From: Wenzhouxiangellaceae bacterium
Lineage (GTDB): Bacteria; Pseudomonadota; Gammaproteobacteria; Xanthomonadales; Wenzhouxiangellaceae
Assembly (NCBI GenBank): GCA_007695005.1
Contig: REEQ01000051.1
Coordinates: 16,822 to 80,821 of the forward strand
DNA length: 64,000 bases
Reading direction: 5' to 3'
This document shows positions 49,469-59,450 of the stretch, in pieces. The notes below the pieces were generated by a model. That model did no database searches. It saw only the letters and a list, made by a program, of their open reading frames with translations, and was not told the DNA's origin. The position numbers and the translations under genes were made by a program. Each line of letters begins with the position of its first letter. The first letter of the stretch is position 1.

Positions 49469-50151
49469 TGCACTCCTTGGTCGATGCTTTCAATCAGCTT
49501 ACCGGCTCGCTGTGCGGCAGCGGGCATCCCTTCGGGCTCGATCGCAGGCCAGGCGGCGGCGCGTAGCGGGCTGTAGAATGGCCCGGGGTCGATATCCATG
49601 ACCCTGGGCCCGCGCGGCCCGAGCTCTGCGGCAAGAGCTCTGCTCATCCACTCCCTGCCCGCCTGGGCAACACCATAGGCACCCCAGTTCGCGGGGCGCT
49701 CAAGACAGTGCCGGTCGGCAACGAAAACGATCCTCCCCTGCCCAGACTCTCGCAGCAGCGGCAGCAACGCACTGGTCAACAGCATCGGGCCGGTAAGTCC
49801 GGCCTGCAACAGCTTGAACCACTCGTCAGCCGGCTGGTGCTCCAGCGGTCGCAGGGCAACAAAATCAGCAGCATTGTGCACCAGCACGTCTAGCCGCCCG
49901 ATGCTCGTGCCGATCTGCTCGGCGACGTTCTGGTAGTCATCGGGCCCTGCTCCGGCCAGGTCGAACGGAAGCAGTGCCGGTGCGCAGCCAACTTCGCCTG
50001 CAAGCCCGTCATGCAGTTTGTCAAGCGCGCGCGCGTTCCGATCCAGGGCGATGCAATCACGCCCCGATTCGAGCAGTTGTTTCACCATCGCCGCGCCCAG
50101 CGCGCCGGCAGCCCCGGTCACCAGCCATACCGGCCGGGTTGATTTACTCAT
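49465..50151 (-). CDS. SDR family oxidoreductase
   Basis: WLVTGAAGALGAAMVKQLLESG; VLVHNAADF; start refined to MSKSTRP at 50151. Confidence 0.9.
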   Translation of the reverse strand: MSKSTRPVWLVTGAAGALGAAMVKQLLESGRDCIALDRNARALDKLHDGLAGEVGCAPALLPFDLAGAGPDDYQNVAEQIGTSIGRLDVLVHNAADFVALRPLEHQPADEWFKLLQAGLTGPMLLTSALLPLLRESGQGRIVFVADRHCLERPANWGAYGVAQAGREWMSRALAAELGPRGPRVMDIDPGPFYSPLRAAAWPAIEPEGMPAAAQRAGKLIESIDQGVQ

Positions 50152-50263
50152 TGAGTGTCCGTAACAAGGCTTGAAACCCGGCCATTGTCGCAGATTCCGT
50201 CCCAGCAGTGAGCTAACATAAGCCCTGGTCCAGCAGCCGTTTGATAGCCGGAGTACAGTCACC

Positions 50264-50545
50264 TTGCCATTTTATGAATACATCGCGGATGCCGAGCCGG
50301 GTTGCGCGCACTGCCGCGGCGGCTTCACCGTGCTGCAGCGCCTGTCGGACCCCACACTCGACAGCTGCCCTCAGTGCCGCACACCGATACGCCGGGTCAT
50401 TTCGCCGCCCAGCCTGGTCAGCGGCCAGTCCGACCTGAAGCCGTCCCGGCTTGAGCAGGCCGGATTCACCCAGTACCGCAAGGTCGGCAAGGGCGTTTAC
50501 GAAAAGACAGCCGGCAAGGGACCTGGAGTCATCAGTGCCGATTGA
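50264..50545 (+). CDS. FmdB-like zinc ribbon protein
   Basis: PFYEYIADAEPGCAHCRGGFTVLQRLSDPTLDSCPQCRTPIRRVIS; TTG start. Confidence 0.85.
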   Translation: MPFYEYIADAEPGCAHCRGGFTVLQRLSDPTLDSCPQCRTPIRRVISPPSLVSGQSDLKPSRLEQAGFTQYRKVGKGVYEKTAGKGPGVISAD

Positions 50546-51032
50546 TCCGATCCGTCCGTTGGTGCTGCCGGCAGTCTGCCTGCTGCTGATCGCTTGCGCC
50601 AGCAGCCCGGTTGCTGACGGTGATGTCCAGGTCGCTCCAATCGGCCCGGCCCACGTCCTGGCCGAGCAGGGTCATGAAGGTCAGATGGTGGTCTGGGGTG
50701 GACGGATCGCCGCGGTCTACAATCTTTCTGATCGGACCGAGCTTGAAATCGTGAGCCTGCCGCTGGACCGGGCCGATCGACCGCGCCTGGAAGCGGAACC
50801 TGGAGTCCGCTTCGTCGCCGTGCAAGCCGGCTTTCTGGAGCCCATGCAGTACGCGCCTGGACGCTATGTCACCTTGCTGGGCAGCGTGGAAGGAATAGAA
50901 CAGCGCAGCGTTGGTGAATTCCTGTATGAGCACCCGGTCATCGTCACCGACCGCCTTCACCTTTGGCCACAGGACACCGCCAGCTGGCGTCAGCAGCCTC
51001 GTTTCAGCGTCGGCATCGGCATCAGGCTCTGA
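50535..51032 (+). CDS. Slp family outer-membrane lipoprotein
   Basis: Lipobox LLLIACAS; QMVVWGGRIAAVYNLSDRTELEIVSLPLD; GTG start at 50535. Confidence 0.88.
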   Translation: MPIDPIRPLVLPAVCLLLIACASSPVADGDVQVAPIGPAHVLAEQGHEGQMVVWGGRIAAVYNLSDRTELEIVSLPLDRADRPRLEAEPGVRFVAVQAGFLEPMQYAPGRYVTLLGSVEGIEQRSVGEFLYEHPVIVTDRLHLWPQDTASWRQQPRFSVGIGIRL

Positions 51033-51843
51033 GTGCCGCCCTGGCGGCGCGCCAGGCATACCAGACGTTTCCCCAGTGCGATGGCAGCACGCGTTCGCGA
51101 AGCAGGCGCTCGGGCTTGCGGTCAATCTGCCGGGCCAGACGCAGATCCAGTGCCCAGCTGGCTGCCAAGTGAACCTGGCGCCGCCTCTGCGCGGCATTCA
51201 AAGTATGAAGCGCGCGCTGCCCCCGGCCCACGGCCTCGGCCAGCATTGCCCTGACCAGGCCACAAAAGGCAGGCCCCACTGACTCGGACAACAGGTCCTG
51301 GCGGGAGAGCTGGTAATCGGCCTGAAAATCCAGCGGCACCAGCCACCGATTGGCGCGCGCGTCCAGCACCAGATCGCGCACAACGCGCAGCAGATAGTGG
51401 GCAGCACCCTGGATTTCGACGGCTGCCAGCTGGCCGTCCTCGCGCTCGACCAGCTTCGCCTCCAGCCGATGGACAAGCCCGCCCATGCTGCAGCAGTGTG
51501 TCCATAGCGCATCAAAGCGTTCGAATCGGGGCGTATCGGCGGCCGCCGCCACTGCATCGACCAGACTGATCATCTCTGCCATGTCGAGGTCTTGCCGGGC
51601 ACCGGTTTGTTCCAAAGCCTGCAGCAGCGGGTGTGGGCTGGCCTCATCGGCCAAGGCATCACGCCACCAGGCCAGGCGTGCCGGGGCGATTTCCGGCGCG
51701 CTGGCCGCTGCAGCCAGCTCGGCAGCAAGGCAGCGGAGGACGAGAATGCGGTCGCGATGCGCCGCCGCAGCGAACGGCAGCGTGGCTGCCAATGGACTGC
51801 CGGCAACCAGTGTGCGCTCGCGGCACCAGGTCAGGGGCTGCAT
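51022..51843 (-). CDS. Squalene/phytoene synthase family protein, probably noncatalytic (NDUFAF6-like)
   Basis: YLLRVVRDLVLDARANRWLVPLDFQADYQLSRQDLL matches the second motif region; first Asp-rich motif absent. Confidence 0.78.
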   Translation of the reverse strand: MQPLTWCRERTLVAGSPLAATLPFAAAAHRDRILVLRCLAAELAAAASAPEIAPARLAWWRDALADEASPHPLLQALEQTGARQDLDMAEMISLVDAVAAAADTPRFERFDALWTHCCSMGGLVHRLEAKLVEREDGQLAAVEIQGAAHYLLRVVRDLVLDARANRWLVPLDFQADYQLSRQDLLSESVGPAFCGLVRAMLAEAVGRGQRALHTLNAAQRRRQVHLAASWALDLRLARQIDRKPERLLRERVLPSHWGNVWYAWRAARAALRA

Positions 51844-51846
51844 TGA

Positions 51847-52737
51847 TCAGTGCAGGGAATCGCTGCCGGGCGCGGCGGACTCGATCAGCTCTCCCATATC
51901 CTCCTGGGCAAAGTTGTAGGCCTGATTACAGAACTGACAACGAACCTCGACGACCTCCTGGATCTGGAACAGTCCGGCCAACTCGGCCGCACCCAGATTG
52001 CCCAGCAGCGCCATAACGCGCTCGCGGCTGCAGGGGCAATAAAAATTAAGGGCCCTGGCCGGAAAAACGCGTCGCTGCTCGGCATGGAAGAGTCGGTCCA
52101 GCAGATCTCTACCAGGCGTCTCCAGCAACTCGCTTGCAGCGACCGTGGCCAACAAATGCTCCAGGCGATTCCAGCCGTCCTCGTCTGCCAGAACTGTACT
52201 CGAGGCGGGCATTTGCTGAATCAGGATTCCCCGTGCCCGGCCATCGGCGGCAGCCAGCCTCAATCGGGTTTCGAGCTGTTCCGAGCGGCGAAAGTAGGCC
52301 TCGATTGCCTGGTCCAGTCCTCTCCCCTCCAGCGGCACGATACCCTGCCAGCGCTGGCCGCCATCACAGGGGTCCAGGGTCAGGGTCAGAACTCCGCTCT
52401 CGCCAAGCATTGCCCACAACGAAGCCGTGTCATCTGGTGCTATCGCGCCCTCGCGCAGTCGTGCAATGGCGCGCATGCCACCACCATCGGTGCAGTCGGC
52501 CACCAGCAGCTTGAGCGCGCCACCCCCCTGCAGCTGCAAGCTCACCCGGCCACGGAACTTGATCCCGGACGACATCGCAGCAACCACCAGCAAGGCCTGG
52601 GCCAGTAGCTGGGCGACAGTATCCGGATAGCTCTCCCGAGCCAGTACCTCGGCGACCACGCTGTCCAGATCGACATAGACTGCCCGGGCATTGATATCTT
52701 CAAAAACAATACGTTGCAGAAAATCTCTCTCACTCAT
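51847..52737 (-). CDS. hslO: Hsp33 redox-regulated chaperonin
   Basis: C-terminal zinc motif CPCSRERV...VRCQFCNQAYNF; N-terminal FEDINARAVYVDLD. Confidence 0.95.
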   Translation of the reverse strand: MSERDFLQRIVFEDINARAVYVDLDSVVAEVLARESYPDTVAQLLAQALLVVAAMSSGIKFRGRVSLQLQGGGALKLLVADCTDGGGMRAIARLREGAIAPDDTASLWAMLGESGVLTLTLDPCDGGQRWQGIVPLEGRGLDQAIEAYFRRSEQLETRLRLAAADGRARGILIQQMPASSTVLADEDGWNRLEHLLATVAASELLETPGRDLLDRLFHAEQRRVFPARALNFYCPCSRERVMALLGNLGAAELAGLFQIQEVVEVRCQFCNQAYNFAQEDMGELIESAAPGSDSLH

Positions 52738-53411
52738 TCGAATATCTCCGAAAGAAGCAGGCTGGTGATTTGCTCTGGCCGGTCGAACTGCCAGTCAGCA
52801 CCCCACGGTGTGCTGTCCCGGTCGGGCGGCAGATAGCCCCAGCGCGCCACCGAAGTCAGGGTGCCAGCCGCCCGCCCCGCAGTCACATCGCGCTCGTCAT
52901 CGCCCACGAACAGGCACTGACCAGGATCACGGCCAATGCGATGGCAGGCAGCAAGCACGGGGTCAGGGGCCGGCTTGGAGCGAGCGACCGTGTCACCACT
53001 GATCACACAGGCAAAACGCTGGTCCCAACCTGCGGCCAGCAAAAGGGGTTCAGTCAGAAAGCCGGGCTTGTTGGTAACGACCGCCATCACGAGGCCCGCT
53101 TCGGCAAGGGCGTCCAGCACGGCCTCAATACCGGCGAAGGGGCGCGATCGCACCCACAGGTTTTCTGCATAGTGTTCCAGAAACTCGGGGCGCAGCGCCC
53201 GCCAGTCGAGCCCAGGCTGGTCAGCAAATCCCGCCTCCAGCAACCCCAGTGCGCCGCGTGACGCCTGATGGCGCAGTAAAGACTCCGGCAGCGGCGGCAA
53301 CTGGCGCCGACTGCGCAGTGCCTGCAAGGTTCCGATCAGATCAGGAGCGGTGTCGGCCAGGGTGCCGTCCAGATCAAACAGAACGGCAGCGACCACAGCA
53401 GGTGATTTCAT
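52734..53411 (-). CDS. gph: Phosphoglycolate phosphatase / HAD hydrolase
   Basis: VLFDLDGTLADTAPDLIGTL; VVTNKPGFLTEPLL; FVGDDERDVTAGRAAG. Confidence 0.93.
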   Translation of the reverse strand: MKSPAVVAAVLFDLDGTLADTAPDLIGTLQALRSRRQLPPLPESLLRHQASRGALGLLEAGFADQPGLDWRALRPEFLEHYAENLWVRSRPFAGIEAVLDALAEAGLVMAVVTNKPGFLTEPLLLAAGWDQRFACVISGDTVARSKPAPDPVLAACHRIGRDPGQCLFVGDDERDVTAGRAAGTLTSVARWGYLPPDRDSTPWGADWQFDRPEQITSLLLSEIFE

Positions 53412-54148
53412 TCCGGACGCTTGGCGTGCAGCAGATAGTTGACCAGGGGACGACCGCCGATGCGAACCGTTCGAGTAAACGGGTTGTAATTCATGCCGCT
53501 GATATCCTCGACATCAAGGCCATGACGACGGCAAGAAGCCGCCAGTTCCTGCGGCCGGATCAGACGGTCATAACGGTGGGTACCGCGCGGGAGCAGACGA
53601 AGCACATATTCTGCGCCGACGATGGCCGTGGCCCAGGAAAGCGCCGACCGGTTGATGGTCGAAAAAAACAATGTACCCCCCGGACGGCACAGGCGCGCAC
53701 AAGCTGCCACCGTACTATCCGGATCGGGCACATGCTCAAGCATCTCCAGACAGCAGACGACATCAAAGCCGTCAGGCAAATCAGCAGCCAGCTCCTCGGC
53801 CGTTATCGAGCGATAGTCTATCGTCAACCCGCTCTCGTGCTGGTGCAGCCTGGCCACGGCCAGGGGTTTCTCAGCCACGTCGATACCAGTAACCAAGGCG
53901 CCCTGGCCGGCCAGGGATTCGCACAAAATGCCGCCACCGCAGCCAACGTCAAGCACGCGCTGTCCGGCCAGAGTTACGCGCTCGGCAATGTATTCAACCC
54001 GCGGCCCGTTGATGTCGTGCAGGGGCTTGAAGTCGCCCTCGGGATCCCACCAGCGCGCAGCCAGGTCATTGAATTTATCGGCCTCACCTGGATCCAGGTT
54101 GCGCGCCTGGCTTTCTGACTGCTGAATCATTGACTGCTGCTCGGTCAC
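53408..54148 (-). CDS. ubiG: Ubiquinone biosynthesis O-methyltransferase
   Basis: FNDLAARWWDPEGDFKPLHDINGPRVEYI; VLDVGCGGGILCESLA; EMLEHVPDP. Confidence 0.96.
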   Translation of the reverse strand: MTEQQSMIQQSESQARNLDPGEADKFNDLAARWWDPEGDFKPLHDINGPRVEYIAERVTLAGQRVLDVGCGGGILCESLAGQGALVTGIDVAEKPLAVARLHQHESGLTIDYRSITAEELAADLPDGFDVVCCLEMLEHVPDPDSTVAACARLCRPGGTLFFSTINRSALSWATAIVGAEYVLRLLPRGTHRYDRLIRPQELAASCRRHGLDVEDISGMNYNPFTRTVRIGGRPLVNYLLHAKRPE

Positions 54149-55482
54149 GGTTGGCTCTCAACTGGATGGTCATGGCGCAACCGACGTGCCCACTCACGCG
54201 CCCGGGAAGCAACCGCTGCCTGATCCAGACGAACACACGATCCTGCTTGGTACACGTTTTGTCCCGCGATCCAGACCTTGTGGACCTGATGACGCGAGCA
54301 GGCGTAGACCAGCTGCGAAACCACATGATGCACTGGCAACGTCTCCATCCTGTCAAGCTTGACCGCCACGACATCAGCCTGCTTGCCGGCCCGCAGCGAA
54401 CCGATACTGTCTTCCAGGCCCAGCGCCCTGGCACCGTTGAGGGTAGCCATGGACAAGGCACGCGCGGCCGGTATCGCCTCAGGATCACCGCTGAAACCCT
54501 TGGCCAGCAGCGCAGCCAGGCGCATTTCGGCAAACATGTCCAATGTATTGTTGCTGGCCGCGCCATCGGTACCGATGGCAATATTGACACCGCGTCGATC
54601 CAGTTCAGCAACCGGGCAAATGCCGCTGGCCAGCTTGAGGTTGGACGCCGGGCAGTGCAATACATGAACGCCGGCCCGGGCTACCCGATCCATGTCGACC
54701 GGCTCAAGCTGGGTCATGTGCACAGCCAGCAGGCGCGGCCCGAGGACACCCAGCGCAGCCAATCGATCCAGCGGATGCTTGCCGTAGCGCTCGCGACTGC
54801 CCTCGATTTCTCCCTTGGCCTCCAGCAGGTGCAAATGGATCGGCACATCCATTTCCTCGGCCAGCTCGACCATGCGGGCAAAGGCCGAATCACTTACCGT
54901 GTAGGGAGCGTGCGGGGCAAAAGCCGTAGTCATCAGCGGGTCGGACACCAAGTCCTGGTGAACCTGCAGACCGCGGGCGAAATACTCATCCTCGGTTTCG
55001 GCCCAGGCAGTCGGCAGACTGATAACCGGCAGGCCGATGACCGCGCGCATGCCAGCCCGGCTTGCGGTTGCCGCAGTCACGTCCGGGAAGAAATAGTTGT
55101 CGTTGAAACAGGTGGTCCCGCCGGCAAGCATTTCGGCCACCGCCAGTTCGGTGCCCGCACGCACGAACTCCGGCCCCACCCAGCGCTGCTCGGTCGGCCA
55201 GATGTGATCTTCCAGCCAGCGGATCAGGGGCAGATCATCGGCCAGCCCACGCATCAAGGCCATTGCCGAATGCGTGTGGCAATTGACCAGACCCGGGATC
55301 AGCACGCAATTGCCCAACTCCTCGCGCTGAATGCCGGGATGTCGGCTGTCGAGCTGCCGCTGCGGCAGCAGCTCGACAATGCTGTCGCCCTGCACGACCA
55401 GCGCGTGGTCCTCGAGGACCACGTTTTCCGGCTCGACCGGAACGATCCAACGGGCGAGCAAGGCAAGGCTGGGAACCGGCAC
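54145..55482 (-). CDS. TRZ/ATZ family amidohydrolase (MtaD-like)
   Basis: LIPGLVNCHTHSAMALMRGLADDLPLIRWLEDHIWP; HLLEAKGEIEGS; IGTDGAASNNTLDMFAEMR. Confidence 0.93.
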   Translation of the reverse strand: MPVPSLALLARWIVPVEPENVVLEDHALVVQGDSIVELLPQRQLDSRHPGIQREELGNCVLIPGLVNCHTHSAMALMRGLADDLPLIRWLEDHIWPTEQRWVGPEFVRAGTELAVAEMLAGGTTCFNDNYFFPDVTAATASRAGMRAVIGLPVISLPTAWAETEDEYFARGLQVHQDLVSDPLMTTAFAPHAPYTVSDSAFARMVELAEEMDVPIHLHLLEAKGEIEGSRERYGKHPLDRLAALGVLGPRLLAVHMTQLEPVDMDRVARAGVHVLHCPASNLKLASGICPVAELDRRGVNIAIGTDGAASNNTLDMFAEMRLAALLAKGFSGDPEAIPAARALSMATLNGARALGLEDSIGSLRAGKQADVVAVKLDRMETLPVHHVVSQLVYACSRHQVHKVWIAGQNVYQAGSCVRLDQAAVASRAREWARRLRHDHPVESQP

Positions 55483-55487
55483 GCGCT

Positions 55488-56057
55488 TCAGTCCTTGACG
55501 CGGGAGACGTACTCGCCCGATCGGGTGTCGACGCGGATCACCTCGCCTTCCTGCACGAACAGGGGCACACGCACCGTTGCCCCGGTTTCAAGACGCGCCG
55601 GCTTGCCGCCGCTGCCCGAGGTGTCACCCTTCAGACCGGGATCAGTCTCCACGATTTTCAGTTCGGTAAAACTCGGCGGCAGAACAATCAACGGAGCACC
55701 GTTCCACAGCGTCACCTGACACATGTCCTCTTCCTTCAGCCACTGCGCGTTGTCGCCGATGGCTTCCTTGCCGGCCGCCAGCTGCTCAAAGCTTTCGGTA
55801 TCCATGAAGTGCCAGAACTCGCCGTCACTATAGAGATACTGGACTTCTTTTTCGAACACGTCGGCGGATTCGACGGTCTCGTTCGACTTGAAAGTCTTTT
55901 CGATGGTGCGACCGGTCTTGAGGTTGCGGACACGGACTCGGTTGAAGGCCTGGCCCTTGCCGGGCTTGACAAACTCGTTTTCGACGATGGTGTAGGGGTC
56001 GCCGTCGAGAATAATCTTCAAACCGCTCTTGAATTCATTGGTGCTGTATGTGGCCAT
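55488..56057 (-). CDS. efp: Elongation factor P
   Basis: [49 protein letters not shown]. Confidence 0.97.
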   Translation of the reverse strand: MATYSTNEFKSGLKIILDGDPYTIVENEFVKPGKGQAFNRVRVRNLKTGRTIEKTFKSNETVESADVFEKEVQYLYSDGEFWHFMDTESFEQLAAGKEAIGDNAQWLKEEDMCQVTLWNGAPLIVLPPSFTELKIVETDPGLKGDTSGSGGKPARLETGATVRVPLFVQEGEVIRVDTRSGEYVSRVKD

Positions 56058-57144
56058 GCTGTCTCCGAATTACAATATCGCCCCTGCCCGTTTACCAACC
56101 GACAGGGGCGTTGTCAGAATCTTGGTCAATCAAGCTCGTGAGCGCATTTTAGCGCGAAGCCATACCGGACCCAAGCAAAACGACTGGCGGGACCAGCTGC
56201 GTGATGCTTTCAGGCGCCCGGCCGAACTGCTGTCTTTCCTTGAGTTGGAAGACACTGCCGCTGCAAGCGCGGTCCAGACGCCCTTTCCGATGCTGGTGCC
56301 TCGCGCATTCGCAAGCCGCATGCGCCGTGGCGACAGCAACGATCCCCTGCTCCGTCAGGTATTGCCGGACCCGGGCGAACTCGATTCCAGGCCCGGCTAT
56401 GTCAGCGATCCGGTCGGTGACCACGGCAGTCGCCAGGTGCGCGGCCTTTTGCATAAATACCACGGACGCGCCCTGCTGATCACGACCGGAGCCTGCGCAA
56501 TCCACTGTCGTTACTGTTTCCGCCAGAACTATCCTTACGGGGATGAGCATCTCGGTCGCCGGCTTGCCCCGGCGCTGGATTACATCCGCACTCGCAGCGA
56601 CATCAGCGAAGTCATCCTGTCTGGCGGCGATCCGCTGATGCTCGACACCGAGCGCCTGCAGCAATTGGGCGATGCGCTGGGCCTGATCGGCCATATCCGT
56701 CGGCTGCGCATCCATACCCGCCTGCCCGTGGTCCTGCCTGACCGGATCGACGAAAGCTTCTGCGGCTGGCTGCACAATTTACCGTGGCCGGTGGTGGTCG
56801 TCATTCATGCCAATCATCCGGCCGAATTCGACCCGAGCGTGGATCAAGCCATCCAGCGCCTGCGCAACGCCGGGGCGCATGTTCTGAACCAGACCGTGCT
56901 GCTGGCCGGCATCAATGACAATGAGGAAATCCTGGCTGAGTTGATGGAGCGCAGCTTCGCCGCCGGCGTGATACCTTATTACCTGCACCTGCTGGACAAG
57001 GTGTCCGGGGCGGCCCGCTTCGACAGTGAACCGGCAGTTGCGGGGCAGCTGCTGGAAAGACTTCGCGTGCGACTGCCCGGTTACCTGGTGCCGCGCCTGG
57101 TGCGCGAGGAAGCGGGGGCGCCATACAAGTTGCCCGTGTTGTAA
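56029..57144 (+). CDS. epmB: EF-P beta-lysylation protein EpmB (radical SAM aminomutase)
   Basis: [25 protein letters not shown] (CxxxCxxC); [15 protein letters not shown] start overlaps efp 5' end, true start probably downstream. Confidence 0.93.
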   Translation: MNSLVLYVAMLSPNYNIAPARLPTDRGVVRILVNQARERILARSHTGPKQNDWRDQLRDAFRRPAELLSFLELEDTAAASAVQTPFPMLVPRAFASRMRRGDSNDPLLRQVLPDPGELDSRPGYVSDPVGDHGSRQVRGLLHKYHGRALLITTGACAIHCRYCFRQNYPYGDEHLGRRLAPALDYIRTRSDISEVILSGGDPLMLDTERLQQLGDALGLIGHIRRLRIHTRLPVVLPDRIDESFCGWLHNLPWPVVVVIHANHPAEFDPSVDQAIQRLRNAGAHVLNQTVLLAGINDNEEILAELMERSFAAGVIPYYLHLLDKVSGAARFDSEPAVAGQLLERLRVRLPGYLVPRLVREEAGAPYKLPVL

Positions 57145-57193
57145 CGGGCGCTGACATCATCGATCAGTAATTCGACTGTACCGGGAGAGCCCA

Positions 57194-59254
57194 ATGGCCC
57201 GCCAGAAGACCGAAATCAAGATACTCGTTGTCACCGACGACCCGAGCGCGCCTCGCGAACTGCTGAAGATGCTCGGAGAAGACAGCGGAGTGCGAACCCT
57301 GTTTGCCGACACCGGCAACGCCGTCAGCCGCACATTCGAAACCGACCAGGTCGACGTGGTCATGGTTCAGATCGATGCCGGCGACCCCGCCCTCTTCGAG
57401 ACCGTGGTCCGTCTTGCCAGGGAGCAGCAGGAACAGGTCCCTGTGCTGGCCATCATCAAGGCCGACGATGCCAAGTCAGCGGTCACGGCGGCCTCGCTGG
57501 GGGTGGAAGGCTGCGTTTTTGCGACCAACTCGCGCCAGATCAAGCGACTGACCCTGTTCCTGGTCGACTCGGTACGGTCGCGGCGCGATTCCCGCCTTGC
57601 AATGCGCCGGCTGGAAGAAATCGAAGCCCGCTACACCTTGCTGCTGGACAGCTCAAGCGAAGCTATTGCCTATATCCATGAAGGTCTGCACATCTATGCC
57701 AACCGAGCCTACCTGGAGCTGTTCGGCTTCGAGAGCTTCGAAGACCTGGAAGGTCTGTCCATGCTGGATCTGCTGTCGGCCGAAGACGATGGGCCCGACC
57801 TGAAAAAGGTCCTCAAGGCTCTGGCGCGGGACGAAATTCCTGAAGACAACATGACCCTCAAGGCCCACCGCCAGGACGGGACCGGCTTCAAGGCCACCGT
57901 CGATTTCTCGCCAGCCCGGTACGGTGGTGAGTACTGCGCCCAAATGCTCATCCGCGAACAGCTGGCCCAGGCCGACCCGGCCCTGGCAGAGGAGCTGGAA
58001 AAACTCAGAACGCGGGATATGCTGACCGGCCTGCTAAACCGTCACGCTTTCCTGCAAAAGCTGGCCGCCGAGGCAATGACTCGCGACGACTCCAGCGGCC
58101 TGTCGGTGCTGCTGACCAGCCTCGACAAGCATGACGAACTGCAGTCCAAGCTCGGTCTCGGCGCAACCGATTCCCTGATCCGAGAGGCCGCCAGGCTGTT
58201 TCAGACCGCCTGCGGCGACGACTGTGTCATGGCCAGGTTGAGTGATCACAGTTTCGGCATCATTGCCAGCCTGAGCTCGCGCGAGGAAGCCGAAGCGATG
58301 GCGGCCCGCATCGTTGATCACTGCTCGGGCAAGATTCTCGATGTACGTGATACCAGCCTGACGGTATCGGCCAGCGTCGGCCTTGCTGTCGCCGGCAGCC
58401 AGGTTGAAGATGCCGAAACCCTGCTGGCCCAGGCCGATACCGCCCTGCACGAGGCCTTGCACGCCGGCGGCAACGCCTACGTTCGCTACCGGCCGCGTGT
58501 CTCCACCGATGCCGACGAGGACGATACCGCCTGGTCGGAACGCCTGCGCCATGCGCTGGATTACGACGAGTTCCGGCTGGTTACCTCACCCATCACCAGC
58601 ATGGATGACGACGGCTTTCTGATCAACGAAGTCGAGACCCGACTGCGGGCAGAAGACAACGACGAAGTACTGATGCCCAGTGTCTACCTGCCGGCCGCTG
58701 CCCGACTGGGTATGGCCAGCAAGCTGGATATGGACATGATTCGGCGCCTGGCAAGCGCTATCGGCGAAAAGACCTCCAGCAGCGATCATCACTGGCTTAT
58801 TCCGCTGTGTCTGGACACGATATCCGACGACGAAGCCATGCATGCGCTGAAGAATCTGGTCCAGTCCGGCAAGCTCGATCCCGATCACGTCATCTGGGGT
58901 GTGCGCGAGCCGGAAGTCAGGGACAAGTTGCGCAAGGTTCAGACTTTCATCGAGCAATTCAAACCCCTGGGCGCTCGCTTCGCCCTGTGTGATGTTGGCC
59001 CCGACGCAACCGTCGAACCCTTGCTGATGCACCTGGAAATTGACTACCTGCGGATGGCACCGGAGATGATCCAGAACCTGAGCGCTGATGACAGCCTGCG
59101 CCAGCAACTGGCTGAACTGGTCGGCCACGCTGACCAGCACCAGGCCCGCGTGATCGCGCCCAAGGTGGAGCACACCGGCGATCTGGCCACCCTGTGGCAA
59201 TTCGGCATCACCCTGGTTCAGGGTGACTTCGTTCGTGAAGAGGCATCTGTCTGA
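57194..59254 (+). CDS. FimX-like REC-PAS-GGDEF-EAL protein with degenerate GGDEF and EAL motifs
   Basis: N-terminal receiver-like domain, PAS, RDMLTGLLNRHAFLQKL; GGDEF site reads RLSDHSFGI; EAL site reads NEVETRLR. Confidence 0.85.
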   Translation: MARQKTEIKILVVTDDPSAPRELLKMLGEDSGVRTLFADTGNAVSRTFETDQVDVVMVQIDAGDPALFETVVRLAREQQEQVPVLAIIKADDAKSAVTAASLGVEGCVFATNSRQIKRLTLFLVDSVRSRRDSRLAMRRLEEIEARYTLLLDSSSEAIAYIHEGLHIYANRAYLELFGFESFEDLEGLSMLDLLSAEDDGPDLKKVLKALARDEIPEDNMTLKAHRQDGTGFKATVDFSPARYGGEYCAQMLIREQLAQADPALAEELEKLRTRDMLTGLLNRHAFLQKLAAEAMTRDDSSGLSVLLTSLDKHDELQSKLGLGATDSLIREAARLFQTACGDDCVMARLSDHSFGIIASLSSREEAEAMAARIVDHCSGKILDVRDTSLTVSASVGLAVAGSQVEDAETLLAQADTALHEALHAGGNAYVRYRPRVSTDADEDDTAWSERLRHALDYDEFRLVTSPITSMDDDGFLINEVETRLRAEDNDEVLMPSVYLPAAARLGMASKLDMDMIRRLASAIGEKTSSSDHHWLIPLCLDTISDDEAMHALKNLVQSGKLDPDHVIWGVREPEVRDKLRKVQTFIEQFKPLGARFALCDVGPDATVEPLLMHLEIDYLRMAPEMIQNLSADDSLRQQLAELVGHADQHQARVIAPKVEHTGDLATLWQFGITLVQGDFVREEASV

Positions 59255-59365
59255 CCGGGTCATAAGGCGCGTTGAGCTCATGCGGCTGGACGACTCCTTG
59301 GGTCGTCAGCGGAATCGCGCATCGAGGCTTCAAGTCGCTGCACGAACCGAGCGCCAGAATCAGAT

Positions 59366-59387
59366 CCCGGTCCGCTGGCGGACCGGG
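59366..59387. other. Perfect hairpin CCCGGTCCGC-TG-GCGGACCGGG
   Basis: 10-bp arms, 2-nt loop, between convergent genes. Confidence 0.6.
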
Positions 59388-59408
59388 CTTCATGCAAGCC
59401 AATGAGCA

Positions 59409-59429
59409 AGCCTTCCCGCCCGGAAGGCT
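59409..59429. other. Hairpin AGCCTTCC-cgccc-GGAAGGCT
   Basis: 8-bp arms, between convergent genes. Confidence 0.55.
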
Positions 59430-59450
59430 GCTCGAAATCCGGGGCGATGT

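Noticed and set aside
54130-55719. 529-aa plus-strand ORF
   Set aside because: Antisense to the TRZ/ATZ amidohydrolase and efp; no domain recognised.
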